64,000 nt of DNA from Gemmatimonadaceae bacterium (lineage in GTDB: Bacteria; Gemmatimonadota; Gemmatimonadetes; Gemmatimonadales; Gemmatimonadaceae): assembly GCA_020851035.1 (NCBI GenBank), contig JADZDM010000002.1:315995-379994 (forward strand), given 5' to 3'. This document shows positions 56,226 to 64,000 of the stretch, one piece after another; within the stretch, counting starts at the first letter, position 1; every line of letters begins with the position of its first letter. The translations under genes and the position numbers were made by a program. The notes below the pieces were generated by a model. That model searched no databases, was not told the origin of the DNA, and saw nothing but the letters and a program-made list of their open reading frames with translations.

Positions 56226-56819
56226 TCACCGGGTGCCGGTCTTGCCTCCGACCACCGCCCACAGCGCCCGCTCGACCATCGCCGCCGTCCATCCATCGCC
56301 CAGCGCCGTCGCACGCGTCCGCAGCTGCTCGGCGTACTGCGCGTAGTAGCCGAGCGTCCACTTCACGACGCCCAGCTCCGGCACCTGCGCCGCCACCAGC
56401 TCGTCGAAGAACGGATAGACGTGCGGCATCAGGGCCGCCAGCACCGCCGATGCCGTCGCCGGGCCGACGCCATCCAGTTTCGCGATCTCCCCCACCGGCT
56501 TCGTCGGCTGCGGGCAGTGGCTCATTGCGCGGACCATCGTCTCCACGACCAGGTCGGGATCGTTCGCCTTCACCCGCACCAGGTTCGGCGCCCGCCAGAC
56601 GCCGCGATACATCTTCCACTCCGTCACCTGCACCAGCTCCGCGAGCGTCACGAACGGGAGCCGCCGGTCCGTGAAGACCAGCGGAAGCTCCTCACGGTAC
56701 CACGTGTCCAGTGCCGGGAGCTTCGGCACGCCCTGGGCCGCAATGACCTGCGGATACGACTCGAGCGCGCGTCGCCACGCGCGCTCGTCGTCGGACTCCC
56801 ACAGCGGGGCCCCGCTCAC
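56226..56819 (-). CDS. Helix-hairpin-helix protein of unknown function
   Basis: A 197-residue protein, start taken at GTG 56819 (VSGAPLWESDDERAWRRALE). The frame is open to 56894 but overlaps the preceding gene. The central stretch IAKLDGVGPATASAVLAALM is a helix-hairpin-helix of the DNA-glycosylase type, followed by YPFFDELVAAQ. The catalytic Lys/Asp of HhH-GPD glycosylases is not obvious. The family seems shared with eukaryotic proteins of unknown role, as I recall it. It may bind DNA. Confidence 0.65.
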   Translation of the reverse strand: MSGAPLWESDDERAWRRALESYPQVIAAQGVPKLPALDTWYREELPLVFTDRRLPFVTLAELVQVTEWKMYRGVWRAPNLVRVKANDPDLVVETMVRAMSHCPQPTKPVGEIAKLDGVGPATASAVLAALMPHVYPFFDELVAAQVPELGVVKWTLGYYAQYAEQLRTRATALGDGWTAAMVERALWAVVGGKTGTR

Positions 56820-56859
56820 GCCCGCCGCCCCGCCGCACCCGGCATCATGACACCAGGTG

Positions 56860-59800
56860 TCATGGCGTGGCCGTGCACCCCTCGGCCTTCGCACACTCCG
56901 GATCGATCGGGGCCAGTCGCAGGCGCGTCAGCTCCCTGTTCACCGCCGCAAGGTCCGTCGCCCAGATCTGGTTCAGGCGCGTGGTGTAGCGACCGAGCTG
57001 CGTCGTCAGGATGCCGAAGATCTCGGGCATGTTGGTCGTCGGCCGACCATCGCCACGCTCGGCCATCGAGAGCAGCGTCGCGAGGCGGTTGTTCACGCGG
57101 ATCGGGAAGTTCAGCGGGTCCTGGCCGCTCTGGTTGCGCACCTGGTACACACTGTCCTCGACCACGCTCGCATTCGTCACCAGCGTCGCACCGGCCGCCT
57201 TCAGCGCGGCATCGTCGGCTGCCTTCTTCTGCCGGTCCGCGAGCTGCGCCTTCATGTTGCGCACTGCGATCACGGCCCGATTGGCCTCGGTGGCCTTGTC
57301 ACGCACGCGGCGGCCGAACTGGTACTGCGCCGCGAGGTCGGCGTCGGTCACGTCGGTGATCCACGGGTTCCGCTTCACCACCAGCGGTGCGGTGGCAACG
57401 CGGTTGTCGGCCGTCAGGCGTGCGGTGTAACGTCCCGGCGGCACCGCTGGTCCGGCCGTGCCGGCGCCCCACAGGATCATGCCGGGGAACGACACGATGC
57501 CTTGCGTGCGCAGGTCCCACTCGAATCGATTCAGCCCTGCGCGCGCCGGGATCGAGGCGTCGCCACCGCGACGGCGACCGCGCGGGCGCGGCCCGGTGCC
57601 GCTGCTGGTGTCGGCCTGCATCGTGCGCAACACGGCGCCCGTCGAGTCGAGGATCTCGAGGGTGGCGTTCTTGGTGCCAGACTTCAGGAAGTAGCTGATC
57701 GTGAGCCCCGCACCCGACCGGTAGCCCGGTGGCGGCGTGAAGACGTGCACTTCGGACGCCAGCACCTGCGGCGTCGCCTGGCGCAGCGGCGTGATGTTGT
57801 CCAGCACCCAGAAGCCACGCCCGTGTGACGAGATGACCAGCTCGTTCGCCTCGACGATCACGTCCGACACCGGCACGTCCGGCATGTTGAGCATCAGCGA
57901 CGTCCAGTTCGCGCCGTCGTCATACGAGATGTACACGCCATGCTGCGTGCCGGCGTAGAGCAACCCCTTGCGCGTGGGATCCTCGCGCACGGCATGCACG
58001 TAGGCGTCGGCGCGGATCCCGGTCACGATCTTCGTCCAGGTGCGGCCGTAATCGGTGGTCTTCCAGATGTACGGCGAGAAGTCGTTCAGCAGCGGCTTGC
58101 GCACCGACATGTAGGCCGTGCCCGGCGCGAAGTTGCTGGCGTCGATCTGGCTCACGCGCCCGAAGTCGGGCATGTCCTTCGGCGTGATGTTGGTCCAGGT
58201 GCGGCCGCCGTTCTGCGTCACGTGCACGAGGCCGTCGTCACTGCCGGTCCAGATGACATTGATGTCCTTCTTGCCCGGCGCCACGGAGAAGATTGTGCCG
58301 TAGACCTCGGGGCCGTTCATGTCACCCGTGATCGGGCCGCCCGACTTCTCCTGCGTGATCGGGTCGTGCCGCGTGAGGTCGCCGCTGAGGGCGGCCCACG
58401 TCTTGCCGCCGTCCATCGTGCGCCACAGGCGCTGCGACGACACGTAGAGCGAGCGCTTGTCGATCGGTGAGAAGATGATCGGGTACGTCCACTGCCAGCG
58501 CTCGCGGATCTCCTTCGACGGCTCGCCGGAGTAGAACCACGGGTACGGGTTCACTTCGCGCGCCTGCCCGGTGCGCCGGTCGAACTTGTCGAGGTAGGCG
58601 CCGTTGTTGGTGCCGGAGTAGAACAGGTCGGGGTTGCGCGGATCGGGGGCGATGTAGCCCGGCTCACCACCACCGGCCATGTACGACACCGCCATGCCGC
58701 CGGCGGTGAGGTCGGAGTCCAACCGGCGCATCGCACCTGTGTCCGTCCCGGCCGCACGCGCCGCCTGCTGCGCGGTGAACGCGCCGAGGTTCCAGTTGTA
58801 GGGCGTGCAGAGCGTGGAGTTGTCCTGCTGCGACCCGCAGACGTGGAACGGGATGTGGGTGGTCGTGATGACGTGGTACCACTGCTCGGTCGGGAAGTCC
58901 TGGTCGGTCCACTTGCCGCCGGTGTTGCGCGTCACCGTGCCGCCGCCGTCGTTCGCGGCCACGAGGTGCGCCGGGTCATCGGGATCGACCCACAGGTCGT
59001 GCCAGTCGCCATGTGACCCGCCGTCGATCGCCGTGAGCGTCTTGCCGGCATCGGTGGAGCGGAAGATCGACGTGTTCTGCGCGTACACCACGTCGGCGTT
59101 CTTCTGGTCGGCGAAGAGGTGCGTGTAGTAGAACGCGCGCTGCCGGATGCTGCGGCTGTAGTTCATCGGCGTCCAGGTCGCGCCGGCATCGTCGCTCTTG
59201 AACAGGCCGCCGCTGTCGTTCTCCACCAGCGCGTACACCCGGTTGGAGTTCGCCGCGGTGGTCGCCACGCCGATGCGGCCGATGAGGCCGGGCGGCAGGC
59301 CGGGATTGCGCGTGATCTCGGTCCAGGTCTCGCCGCCGTCGGTGCTCTTGAACAGCCCGCTGCCCGGCCCGCCGCTCGACATCTGGTATTCCTTCCGGTA
59401 CGCCTCCCACAGCGCGGCGTACATGACGTTCGGATTCGCGCGGTCGAAGGCGATGTCGATGGCACCGGTCTTCTCATCGCGGAACAGCACCTTCTTCCAG
59501 GTGGTGCCACCATCGGTGCTCTTGAAGACGCCACGCTCGGGACTCGGCACGCTGTACTTGCCGAAGCTCGCGACGAAAACGATGGCGGGGTTGGTCGGGT
59601 GGATGCGGATCTTCGAGATGCCGTGTGACTCGGAGAACCCGACATGCTTCCAGGTCTTGCCGGCGTCCTGGCTGCGGTAGACGCCATCGCCGGGCATGAT
59701 GTTGCCGCGGATGGCGGTCTCACCCATCCCGATGAACACGAGGTCGGGATTCGTCTCGCTCACCGCCACCGCGCCGACCGAGGCGCTGCGGACCTGGCCG

Positions 59801-60093
59801 TCGGTGATCGGTGCCCAGGTCTCGCCGCCGTCGGTGGTCTTCCACAGCCCGCCGCCGGTGGCGCCGAAGTAGGCCTCGTTCGGCCGCCCGCGCACGCCAC
59901 TCGACGCGATCGATCGGCCGCCACGGTCGGGGCCGATGTTGCGCCAGCGGTACCCCGCGAGGAGTGCGCTGTCCGGCAGGGCAGCGGCCGTCGCGGCCGG
60001 CGCGGCATCGCGGGGGAGGTGCCCCGGCAGCACCGCCGACAGCGCGGCAGCGAGCGGGAGCGCGAGCAGGAACAGCGGGCGCGGCGAGAACAT
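56860..60093 (-). CDS. Large secreted BNR/sortilin-like beta-propeller protein
   Basis: A 1077-residue exported protein with signal MFSPRPLFLLALPLAAALSA. It is full of BNR (Asp-box) repeats, SxDxGxTW: GGLWKTTDGGETWAPITDG, GVYRSQDAGKTWKHV, GVFKSTDGGTTWKKV, GLFKSTDGGETWTEI and others up to residue ~750, the VPS10/sialidase-like propeller. The end is a separate C-terminal region (~800-1077) with beta-sandwich then helices. Such proteins are usual in Gemmatimonadota-like and related genomes and are annotated glycosyl hydrolase, but no catalytic motif is seen. Start at ATG 60093. An ATG 18 codons upstream is also in frame. Confidence 0.88.
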   Translation of the reverse strand: MFSPRPLFLLALPLAAALSAVLPGHLPRDAAPAATAAALPDSALLAGYRWRNIGPDRGGRSIASSGVRGRPNEAYFGATGGGLWKTTDGGETWAPITDGQVRSASVGAVAVSETNPDLVFIGMGETAIRGNIMPGDGVYRSQDAGKTWKHVGFSESHGISKIRIHPTNPAIVFVASFGKYSVPSPERGVFKSTDGGTTWKKVLFRDEKTGAIDIAFDRANPNVMYAALWEAYRKEYQMSSGGPGSGLFKSTDGGETWTEITRNPGLPPGLIGRIGVATTAANSNRVYALVENDSGGLFKSDDAGATWTPMNYSRSIRQRAFYYTHLFADQKNADVVYAQNTSIFRSTDAGKTLTAIDGGSHGDWHDLWVDPDDPAHLVAANDGGGTVTRNTGGKWTDQDFPTEQWYHVITTTHIPFHVCGSQQDNSTLCTPYNWNLGAFTAQQAARAAGTDTGAMRRLDSDLTAGGMAVSYMAGGGEPGYIAPDPRNPDLFYSGTNNGAYLDKFDRRTGQAREVNPYPWFYSGEPSKEIRERWQWTYPIIFSPIDKRSLYVSSQRLWRTMDGGKTWAALSGDLTRHDPITQEKSGGPITGDMNGPEVYGTIFSVAPGKKDINVIWTGSDDGLVHVTQNGGRTWTNITPKDMPDFGRVSQIDASNFAPGTAYMSVRKPLLNDFSPYIWKTTDYGRTWTKIVTGIRADAYVHAVREDPTRKGLLYAGTQHGVYISYDDGANWTSLMLNMPDVPVSDVIVEANELVISSHGRGFWVLDNITPLRQATPQVLASEVHVFTPPPGYRSGAGLTISYFLKSGTKNATLEILDSTGAVLRTMQADTSSGTGPRPRGRRRGGDASIPARAGLNRFEWDLRTQGIVSFPGMILWGAGTAGPAVPPGRYTARLTADNRVATAPLVVKRNPWITDVTDADLAAQYQFGRRVRDKATEANRAVIAVRNMKAQLADRQKKAADDAALKAAGATLVTNASVVEDSVYQVRNQSGQDPLNFPIRVNNRLATLLSMAERGDGRPTTNMPEIFGILTTQLGRYTTRLNQIWATDLAAVNRELTRLRLAPIDPECAKAEGCTATP

Positions 60094-60192
60094 GTCGGGC
60101 TCGGTGGAAGGCGACCGTGGGTGGGGACGCGGGCTATCCGACGGCAACGCCGGAGATCAACGCAACGTTGAACCTGCCTCAGCGGCGCGCAA

Positions 60193-60416
60193 GGTGCACG
60201 GATTGGATGTCAAGATCCCCGTCCCCTTGGTGCCATTCCGGCGCCGAGGGTGCACGAATCCGATGTCAAGATCCCCGTCCCCTTGGTGCCATTCCAGCGC
60301 CGAGGGTGCACGAATCCGATGTCAAGATCCCCGTCCGCTTGGTGCCATTCCAGCGCCGAGGGTGCACGAATCCGATGTCAAGATCCCCGTCCCCTTGGTG
60401 CCATTCCAGCGCCGCT
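60193..60416. repeat. Four 56-base tandem repeats
   Basis: Four direct units of exactly 56 bases start at 60193, 60249, 60305 and 60361. Each reads GGTGCACGAATCCGATGTCA, then AGATCCCCGTCCCCTTGGTG and CCATTCCAGCGCCGAG. Unit 1 differs at GATTGG for AATCCG and at one later base. Unit 3 has one G for C. Units abut with no spacers. The array fills the 322-base gap between the BNR protein start and the end of the PEP-utilising gene, whose stop touches the last unit. In minus sense each unit contains TTGACATCGG, a perfect -35 hexamer, but without a clear -10. Confidence 0.92.
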
Positions 60417-62617
60417 CACACCGCCCGCGCCACCTGGCCCCGCGCCGTGTCGATCGTCAGCAGGTCACCCGTGCGCACCTGCCCCAGGATCCCGTGCACG
60501 TTCGTCACCGACGGCACCCCCAGCTCGCGGAGGATGATCGACGCGTGCGACAGCTCGCCGCCGGTCTCCACCACCACGCCGGTGACGCGGCGGAAGAGCA
60601 GCGCCCAGGCGGCGTCCACCGCGGGCGCCACCAGGATCGTCTCACCGGCGGCCCATCCGGCCGGCGGTGACGACGTCGGCCCCTCGGCACACCACGCCCG
60701 GCCGCTCACCCGCCCCGGCGCGAGGCCGATGCCCTGCCACTCGCCACGCCCGGGGGTGACGGCGCGGCGGGGGTCGCGGCGCAGGCGGTCGTAGCGCCGG
60801 AACACCTGCGGGATGGTCACCACCGCCTGCTCCTGCCGCTGCGCCTCGCGCGCGGCGAAGAACGCCGCGTCATAGCTCGCGCCGTGATCCAGCGCCGACG
60901 CCTCGTCCACCGAGAGGAGCCAGATGTCGTCGTGCCGGCGCAGCGCGCCACGCTGCACCGCACGCTCGGCGGCGTCGTGCAGCAGCTCGCGGATCATCGC
61001 GAACGCCACCATCGCATCGTCACGCAGCCCTTCACGCGCGTTCAGCGGGCGCCGCGCCAGCCAGAACAGCGGGAGCGTGAGCCACTCCAGGATCGTGCGA
61101 GGCGGCAGCGTGCGCGGCGCGATTGGATAGGCCAGCTCGTGCCGCAGGAGTGCCAGCACCGCCGCCGGCTGCTCACGCCAGCGCGCCTGCGCCAGGTCGC
61201 TCTCGTACGGGCCGCGATGGCCGTACCGCTCCAGCCACTGCTTCCACTCGAACGCGCCCCCCTGGCTCGCCGGCGGCTCACCGACGGCGATCCGGGCGAT
61301 GTCATCGGGATGGTCGCGCACGGCAGGCACCACGTCGCGGCGCAGCGCCTCCACCACGTCGCTGCCGGGCGTGCGCTGGCGGGAGAGGTGCGCGGCGAGC
61401 GTGCCCGTGCGCCGCAGCAGCGCCAGCGGCGTGGCCATCGCCGCCGTGAGGCTGAACATGGACTGGACCAGCAGCACGTAGCGGCGCTGCGCCGCCTGCA
61501 CCAGCGGGGCCACCTGCCCCTCCGACTGCAGCAGGTCGCGCGAGAGGATGGTGAGCCGCGCGCGGCGCGTGCTGCTGACCGCCGTGAACTGCGCCCACAC
61601 GATCCGCAGCAGTGGCAGCCAGGCCGTCATCACGCGGCTGAGGCGCACGCCCACCGGGCGCACGTCGCGGCCGCCGATGGCATCGGTGACCATCCGCGTC
61701 GGCAGCCCCCAGGTGCGCAGCATGTCGGTGAGCAGTGACAGGTTGATCACCGGCCGCCCCTCGAACACCTCGATGAACGGCCGCGTGGCCGGCAGCGCGG
61801 CGTCCACGCGGCGGTACCACGCGAACAACCCGCCGGCGCAGCTCGCGATCAGCGTCGCCATGAAGCGGCTGGGGAGCGGCGGCAGGATCTCGCGGTGGTT
61901 GGCGAGGGTGAACCACTCGTTGCGCACGGTGGCGCGGGTCACGGGCCGGAGCTGCACCACCCAGCAGGTACGGCCGTCGTCGGCCCACTCCACGTCCCAG
62001 TCGCCGGTGCCCCAGCGGTTGACCCGCGCCAGGTCGCGGATGAGCTGCAGCACGCGCTGCAGCCGCTGCGCCCACGACGGCAGCAGCACGTCGGCGGGTT
62101 CACCACGACGCACGCGCGGCACGTCCAGCGTCTTGCCCCCGACCTTGCCGGTGAGGAGGTCCTCGGCCGTGCCGTCCACCATGTTCACGAGGTCGTCCTC
62201 GTGTTCGCGCTCGGTGAACGCCACGCCGGCATGGCGCGCATCCACGAGGCGCATCACCAGCAGGTCGCGGCGCGGGGCGCGCCCCTCACCCGAGTCGTGG
62301 ACGCGCCGGGCCGCAGCGGCGAGCGCCGCACGGTCCACGCCGAACACGCGCATCACGCTCACGTAGGCGCCGGCCCCGCTGGCCTGCGGGGCATCCTCCG
62401 TGCTGAACGCCGACCGCACGATCAGCGTCGCCTCGGCCAGCTCGGGGGGCAGCGGACAGCGGGCGGCGATCCAGTCGTGGACCTGGTCGTCCGGGACGAT
62501 GATGCCCTCGGGCACCTTCAGGCCGGCGACGGCCGCACGGTGGAGCATCGCGGCCTTGGGGGCGGCGTCCCGCGCGCGCGGGTCGTTGCCGCCGACGGCG
62601 ACGTAGTGGTCGCTCAC
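60416..62617 (-). CDS. PEP/pyruvate-binding and PEP-utilising mobile domain protein
   Basis: A 733-residue protein related to phosphoenolpyruvate synthase and rifampin phosphotransferase. The ATP-grasp N-domain shows PKAAMLHRAAVAGLKVPEG and IVRSAFSTEDAPQASGAGAY, with WVVQLRPVTR at its end. The C-terminal swivelling domain holds the phospho-histidine His691 (ETGGELSHASIILRELG-Val-Pro). In between is a ~330-residue helical region rather than the PEP synthase barrel, as in antibiotic phosphotransferases. Substrate unknown. GTG 62617 overlaps the hydrolase stop (GTGA). Confidence 0.87.
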   Translation of the reverse strand: MSDHYVAVGGNDPRARDAAPKAAMLHRAAVAGLKVPEGIIVPDDQVHDWIAARCPLPPELAEATLIVRSAFSTEDAPQASGAGAYVSVMRVFGVDRAALAAAARRVHDSGEGRAPRRDLLVMRLVDARHAGVAFTEREHEDDLVNMVDGTAEDLLTGKVGGKTLDVPRVRRGEPADVLLPSWAQRLQRVLQLIRDLARVNRWGTGDWDVEWADDGRTCWVVQLRPVTRATVRNEWFTLANHREILPPLPSRFMATLIASCAGGLFAWYRRVDAALPATRPFIEVFEGRPVINLSLLTDMLRTWGLPTRMVTDAIGGRDVRPVGVRLSRVMTAWLPLLRIVWAQFTAVSSTRRARLTILSRDLLQSEGQVAPLVQAAQRRYVLLVQSMFSLTAAMATPLALLRRTGTLAAHLSRQRTPGSDVVEALRRDVVPAVRDHPDDIARIAVGEPPASQGGAFEWKQWLERYGHRGPYESDLAQARWREQPAAVLALLRHELAYPIAPRTLPPRTILEWLTLPLFWLARRPLNAREGLRDDAMVAFAMIRELLHDAAERAVQRGALRRHDDIWLLSVDEASALDHGASYDAAFFAAREAQRQEQAVVTIPQVFRRYDRLRRDPRRAVTPGRGEWQGIGLAPGRVSGRAWCAEGPTSSPPAGWAAGETILVAPAVDAAWALLFRRVTGVVVETGGELSHASIILRELGVPSVTNVHGILGQVRTGDLLTIDTARGQVARAV

Positions 62618-63381
62618 ACCAGCTCGTGCGCCAGCGACGTGATGCGTCCCGCGTACGACACGGGCGCATCGAGCATCGGGAAGTGATCCCACGCCGGCTC
62701 GACGACGACCTGCGCGTCCGGCAGCACGGTCGCGTACGCCTCTGCCAGCGACGGCGCCACCACCCGCTCGCTGCCGCCCCAGAGCACGGCCGCGGGGATC
62801 GTGACCGGTGCCAGCGAGTCGAACCAGCGCGGCGTGATGAGGTCGAACATCCGGCTGAATGCGGCACAACGCCCGTAGTTCTCGAAGAACGCCGTCACCA
62901 CGCGATCGGGCACCGCGGCGCGGAAGAAGCGCCGGCGCCAGATGGGGCGCAATGTGGGTGACGCGAGCGCCTGCTGCGCCAGCCAGCGCATGGCGCGGGC
63001 ACGGAGCAGCGTCGGCAGGAACCGCGTGTCGAGCTGTGCACCGACGGGCGAATGCAGGATCACCGCATGTACGAGGTGCCGGTGGCGCTGCAGGAACTCG
63101 AGCACGATGGCCCCGCCGACGCCATGGCCGAGCAGCACCCGCGGCGTGGGTGTGGCCTCCACGATGTCGGCCAGCCATTCCGCATACGCGCGCATGGAGG
63201 GCAGCGGCTGCGTGCGGCCGGCCGAGCCGAACCCCGGCAGGTCCGGGGCCACGAAACGGATGTCCTGCGGCACGCGCTCGGCCACCAGCGAGAACCGGAA
63301 TGCACCGCCCCCGTTGCCATGCACGGCAATCACCGTCACCGGGGTGACGTGCGGGGGAGACAGTGCGACGGTCTGGGGCAT
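62614..63381 (-). CDS. Alpha/beta hydrolase-fold protein without the nucleophilic Ser
   Basis: A 255-residue alpha/beta hydrolase-fold protein. The oxyanion HGNGGGAFRF and the C-terminal His (AWDHFPML) are present, but the nucleophile elbow reads LLGHGVGGAIV, with Gly87 (codon GGC) where the family has Ser (GHSMGG). A GGC-for-AGC single base change would explain it. So it is probably not a normal esterase. It may bind a ligand or regulate. It is translated together with the PEP-utilising protein (4-base overlap). ATG 63381. Confidence 0.85.
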   Translation of the reverse strand: MPQTVALSPPHVTPVTVIAVHGNGGGAFRFSLVAERVPQDIRFVAPDLPGFGSAGRTQPLPSMRAYAEWLADIVEATPTPRVLLGHGVGGAIVLEFLQRHRHLVHAVILHSPVGAQLDTRFLPTLLRARAMRWLAQQALASPTLRPIWRRRFFRAAVPDRVVTAFFENYGRCAAFSRMFDLITPRWFDSLAPVTIPAAVLWGGSERVVAPSLAEAYATVLPDAQVVVEPAWDHFPMLDAPVSYAGRITSLAHELV

Positions 63382-63511
63382 GGGATCGTGAAGCTATCCG
63401 CGTCGGGCGGGCAATGCAGCCGCGCCCGCTGCGTGGCAGCGTGCGGCGTGTCCGGTGTTCGTGTGACCAGGCAACCCCGCGGTCCGCACATGCGGCAGCG
63501 GACGTGGGCGC

Positions 63512-64000
63512 TCAGCCGAACCGCGGCGGACGCTTCTCCATGAATGCCGACACCGCCTCGCGGAACTCCGGGCCGCGCAACTGGGCGGCGAAATCGCGGG
63601 CCTCGACGGCGATGCGATCGGCGATCACCCCGTCCTCGCGCTTCAGCAGCGCCTTCGAGAGGCGCAGCGCTGCCGGTGCCTTCGCCGCCAGCGCCTCGGC
63701 CCATCCCATCGCGTGCCACTCGGCCTCACCGGGCTCACAGACCGTGTTGACGATGCCGTAGCGCGCTGCGGTCTCGGCGTCGAACGCCTCACCCAGGAGC
63801 AGCAGCTCGGCGGCGCGCGGGTGTCCGAGCATCCGCGGCAGGATCAGGCTCGATGCCGCCTCTGGCACCAGTCCCAGGTTGATGAACGGCAACGCGAAGC
63901 GCGCGGCCGGGTCGGCAACGATCAGGTCACAGTGCAGCAGCATCGTGGTGCCGATGCCGACCGCCACTCCATTCACGGCCGCGACGACCGGCTTGGCGAA
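63512..64000 (-). CDS. Enoyl-CoA hydratase/isomerase family protein, C-terminal part
   Basis: The last ~162 codons of a crotonase-fold protein. The right edge cuts the gene, with the frame open to base 64000 (FAKPVVAAVNGVAVGIGTTM). LPFINLGLVPEAASSLILPR matches the family's oxyanion and acid region: Glu follows GLVP as in enoyl-CoA hydratase (PEx2). The reading frame ends with EKRPPRFG, typical of this family. It would act in fatty-acid oxidation or a related CoA pathway. Confidence 0.92.
   Translation of the reverse strand, partial: FAKPVVAAVNGVAVGIGTTMLLHCDLIVADPAARFALPFINLGLVPEAASSLILPRMLGHPRAAELLLLGEAFDAETAARYGIVNTVCEPGEAEWHAMGWAEALAAKAPAALRLSKALLKREDGVIADRIAVEARDFAAQLRGPEFREAVSAFMEKRPPRFG

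Noticed and set aside
60193-60416. CRISPR array
   Set aside because: The four repeats abut directly with no unique spacers and no cas gene is nearby.

Overview
The window is very GC-rich DNA, tightly packed with genes on both strands, from a Gram-negative-type bacterium. Signs of this are lipoprotein signals, a complete 14-gene respiratory complex I operon, a eukaryotic-type NADP isocitrate dehydrogenase, a PEP-CTERM protein, BlaI/M56 regulation and many secreted peptidases and hydrolases. This mix resembles Gemmatimonadota, but that assignment is inferred from gene content and style because there is no rRNA gene in the window. No tRNA, rRNA, transposase, integrase or CRISPR array was recognised.

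Layout. 1-2717: the end of formate-tetrahydrofolate ligase and a malic enzyme. 2816-16230: nuoA-N on the minus strand, almost every junction overlapping, encoding the full proton-pumping NADH:quinone oxidoreductase. 16481-23000: a class V aminotransferase, a phosphodiester glycosidase homologue, an agmatinase-like enzyme, a DUF4403 lipoprotein coupled to a short PhnA-like protein, and rsmD. 23000-23226: an inverted repeat carrying a perfect hairpin. 23241-33736: icd, a PEP-CTERM protein, a penicillin acylase-family lipoprotein, aminopeptidase P, and a coupled operon of PLP decarboxylase, M20 peptidase and spermidine synthase-like protein.

33986-38141 is the most interesting part. It holds a BlaI-type repressor, an M56 (BlaR1-like) membrane protease whose sensor end is a HEAT-repeat array, and a separate HEAT-repeat lipoprotein. 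The two HEAT proteins end in the same unusual proline/arginine tail, and matching 16-bp palindromes lie upstream of blaI and of the lipoprotein gene. This looks like a small signalling regulon in which HEAT domains replace the beta-lactam sensor. Next to it (38195-42826) is a caspase/STAND-ATPase/WD40 protein.

43025-56819 is accessory in character: an OPT transporter, two Uma2-family paralogues, two serine hydrolases, a subtilase with a divergent secreted partner, a nitrilase-family enzyme, a P-loop kinase-like protein, a GH13 phosphorylase and a helix-hairpin-helix protein. The subtilase pair is bracketed by 73-bp direct repeats (72/73 identical) that copy the 3' end of a serine hydrolase gene, as if a roughly 3-kb segment had been inserted there. 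A 166-bp palindromic element lies at 52813-52978. 56860-64000: a large secreted BNR-repeat protein, four 56-bp tandem repeats, a PEP-utilising-domain protein coupled to an alpha/beta hydrolase that lacks its nucleophilic serine, and the end of an enoyl-CoA hydratase gene.
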